A stretch of 7,259 bases of DNA from Oligoflexia bacterium. Lineage in GTDB: Bacteria; Bdellovibrionota; UBA1018. Position numbers and translations under genes: made by a program. Of this stretch, positions 6,405 through 7,259 are shown in pieces (position 1 is the first letter of the stretch; each line of letters begins with the position of its first letter). Below the pieces are notes generated by a model that ran no database searches, was not told where the DNA came from, and saw only the letters and a list, made by a program, of their open reading frames with translations. The stretch covers positions 1 through 7,259 of the forward strand of contig JANXTV010000496.1 in NCBI GenBank assembly GCA_025352185.1, read 5' to 3'.

Positions 6405-6530
6405 ATGAGTAAGAAATGGATTTGGATGACGGTCGTATTAGGTATCGCATTCGTCGGGACTTCGATTGCGTTGGTCGGCTGCGGCGACGCCGTCGGCGGA
6501 AAAGTCACTCTGCGCGGCGGAAACCAGTAA
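6405..6530 (+). CDS. Micro-lipoprotein, 41 residues
   Basis: This small gene is easily missed. MSKKWIWMTVVLGIAF leads through a hydrophobic core to the lipobox LVGC, with cysteine 26 as the predicted lipidation site. Only about 16 residues remain after it (CGDAVGGKVTLRGGNQ). AGGAGA (6393-6398) lies six bases before ATG 6405; a second ATG at 6402 would sit only three bases away and is less favoured. It is 22 bp after the barrel-protein stop and 17 bp before the next start, in the same orientation. A tiny envelope lipoprotein of this size may act as an accessory to its neighbours, as a chaperone or as a membrane anchor. It resembles entericidin-sized lipoproteins in length only. No function is assigned. 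Confidence 0.72.
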   Translation: MSKKWIWMTVVLGIAFVGTSIALVGCGDAVGGKVTLRGGNQ

Positions 6531-6547
6531 CTCGAATAGGAATTCAA

Positions 6548-7259
6548 ATGAAAAAATTAAAACTACTTTTAGGCGCTCTCACTCTCCTGCCGCTTTCCAT
6601 ATTCTCGACGAACGCCCATGCGCTGGTCGGTCGCTCCGCGGTGACCCAGATTAATACCCAACTTTACGGCGTTTATCTTTCTTCGGATCCGACGTGTCAG
6701 ACCGGGCTCACGGCAGTCGTCGAACTCACGGCGACTCCCCAGCCTTTCAACATGGCGAACAGCCCTCGCCTCGGCGCGGGTGAAGTACCCTCTGGCGGTA
6801 TCAATTGCGTAATTATGGTCATGCGTAACGACGTCGAGATCGGCATTCGGTCGGGAACTTATACCGGAACGAGTAACGGACTTTCCGATAGCGTCTGCAA
6901 TGCCGGACGTACGCCTTCGGCTGCCGCGATCTGCCACGGCGGCCCGACGGTAACCTGGCCCGCAAAAATTACGGCAGACGCCGCGGCCATTGGCCTCACG
7001 CTGGCCTCCACTTGCCCCGGTGCCGGAAGCACGAGTGCCGTGGTTCCTCTTTACTTGAGTACTTACTCCGCATGTACGGGAATCACGTCGGTGGATGCGG
7101 GCACCGCGGGATGTTCAAGCCCGAATTCATTCACTTTCCCAACCGCCGCGGGCGACACCAGCAAAGGGATTAAAATCAATTACCCCGGGGCAGCGGGAGA
7201 TTTCACGTTTGTCATCGATCCTGATCAGTCCGCCGGAAACGACGGAGCGGGAACCTGCG
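6548..7259 (+). CDS. Cysteine-rich exported protein (C-terminus beyond window)
   Basis: The frame is open from ATG 6548 to the edge: 237 codons with no stop. MKKLKLLLGALTLLPLSIF is a signal peptide, with a likely cut after AHA at residue 25. The mature part is rich in T, S, G and A and has eight cysteines by the edge (residues 50, 87, 117, 129, 156, 176, 189 and 237), an even count that suits disulfide bonding outside the cytoplasm. Alternating hydrophobic stretches (LTAVVELTA, DFTFVID) suggest beta structure. I recognise no domain. It may be a surface or secreted protein; adhesin, fibre or toxin roles are all possible and none is shown. AGGAA (6538-6542) lies five bases before the ATG. It follows the micro-lipoprotein by 17 bp and is probably in the same operon. 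Confidence 0.78.
   Translation, partial: MKKLKLLLGALTLLPLSIFSTNAHALVGRSAVTQINTQLYGVYLSSDPTCQTGLTAVVELTATPQPFNMANSPRLGAGEVPSGGINCVIMVMRNDVEIGIRSGTYTGTSNGLSDSVCNAGRTPSAAAICHGGPTVTWPAKITADAAAIGLTLASTCPGAGSTSAVVPLYLSTYSACTGITSVDAGTAGCSSPNSFTFPTAAGDTSKGIKINYPGAAGDFTFVIDPDQSAGNDGAGTC

Noticed and set aside
6569..6937. 122-codon minus-strand open frame at the right end
   Set aside because: It is antisense to the signal-peptide-bearing Cys-rich gene, which has a good ribosome site, and its translation is rich in R with no domain.

Overview
The window holds eight protein genes and no RNA genes, mobile elements or CRISPR array. Two of them run off the window: a sulfotransferase at the left edge and a cysteine-rich exported protein at the right edge. 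The host is Gram-negative: there are two lipoproteins with lipoboxes and an exported outer-membrane barrel-like protein ending in phenylalanine. Base composition looks moderate (near half G+C by eye), with a liking for CTC leucine and TCG/TCC serine codons. This would suit an environmental lineage such as Bdellovibrionota or a relative, but that placement is a low-confidence guess.

Layout, left to right. (1) Positions 1-1056, minus strand: a PAPS-dependent sulfotransferase of the Sulfotransfer_3 type, open at the edge. (2) A 90-bp divergent gap with nested inverted repeats and a 13-bp palindrome against the next start codon. (3) Positions 1147-3542, plus strand: a DUF3050 protein with a heme-oxygenase-like fold, then a cobalamin-binding-domain radical SAM enzyme. 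Their reading frames overlap by four bases (ATGA). (4) A 21-bp convergent gap with overlapping small hairpins. (5) Positions 5607-3564, minus strand: an unrecognised lipoprotein followed by a GT1 glycosyltransferase resembling sterol/macrolide glycosyltransferases. (6) A 172-bp divergent gap with a 9-bp-arm inverted repeat and a likely promoter. (7) Positions 5780 to the right edge, plus strand: an outer-membrane barrel-like protein, a 41-residue micro-lipoprotein and a cysteine-rich exported protein, each with a good ribosome binding site and short gaps between them.

The left two-thirds reads as a small-molecule or lipid tailoring locus. A putative diiron oxidase-like protein and a radical SAM enzyme are translationally coupled, with a sulfotransferase and a glycosyltransferase beside them. 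I do not recognise this combination as a described pathway, and the product is unknown. The right third reads as a separate cell-envelope operon whose three products are all exported. The five left genes lack well-placed Shine-Dalgarno sequences while the three envelope genes have them, which suggests different expression levels or modes.
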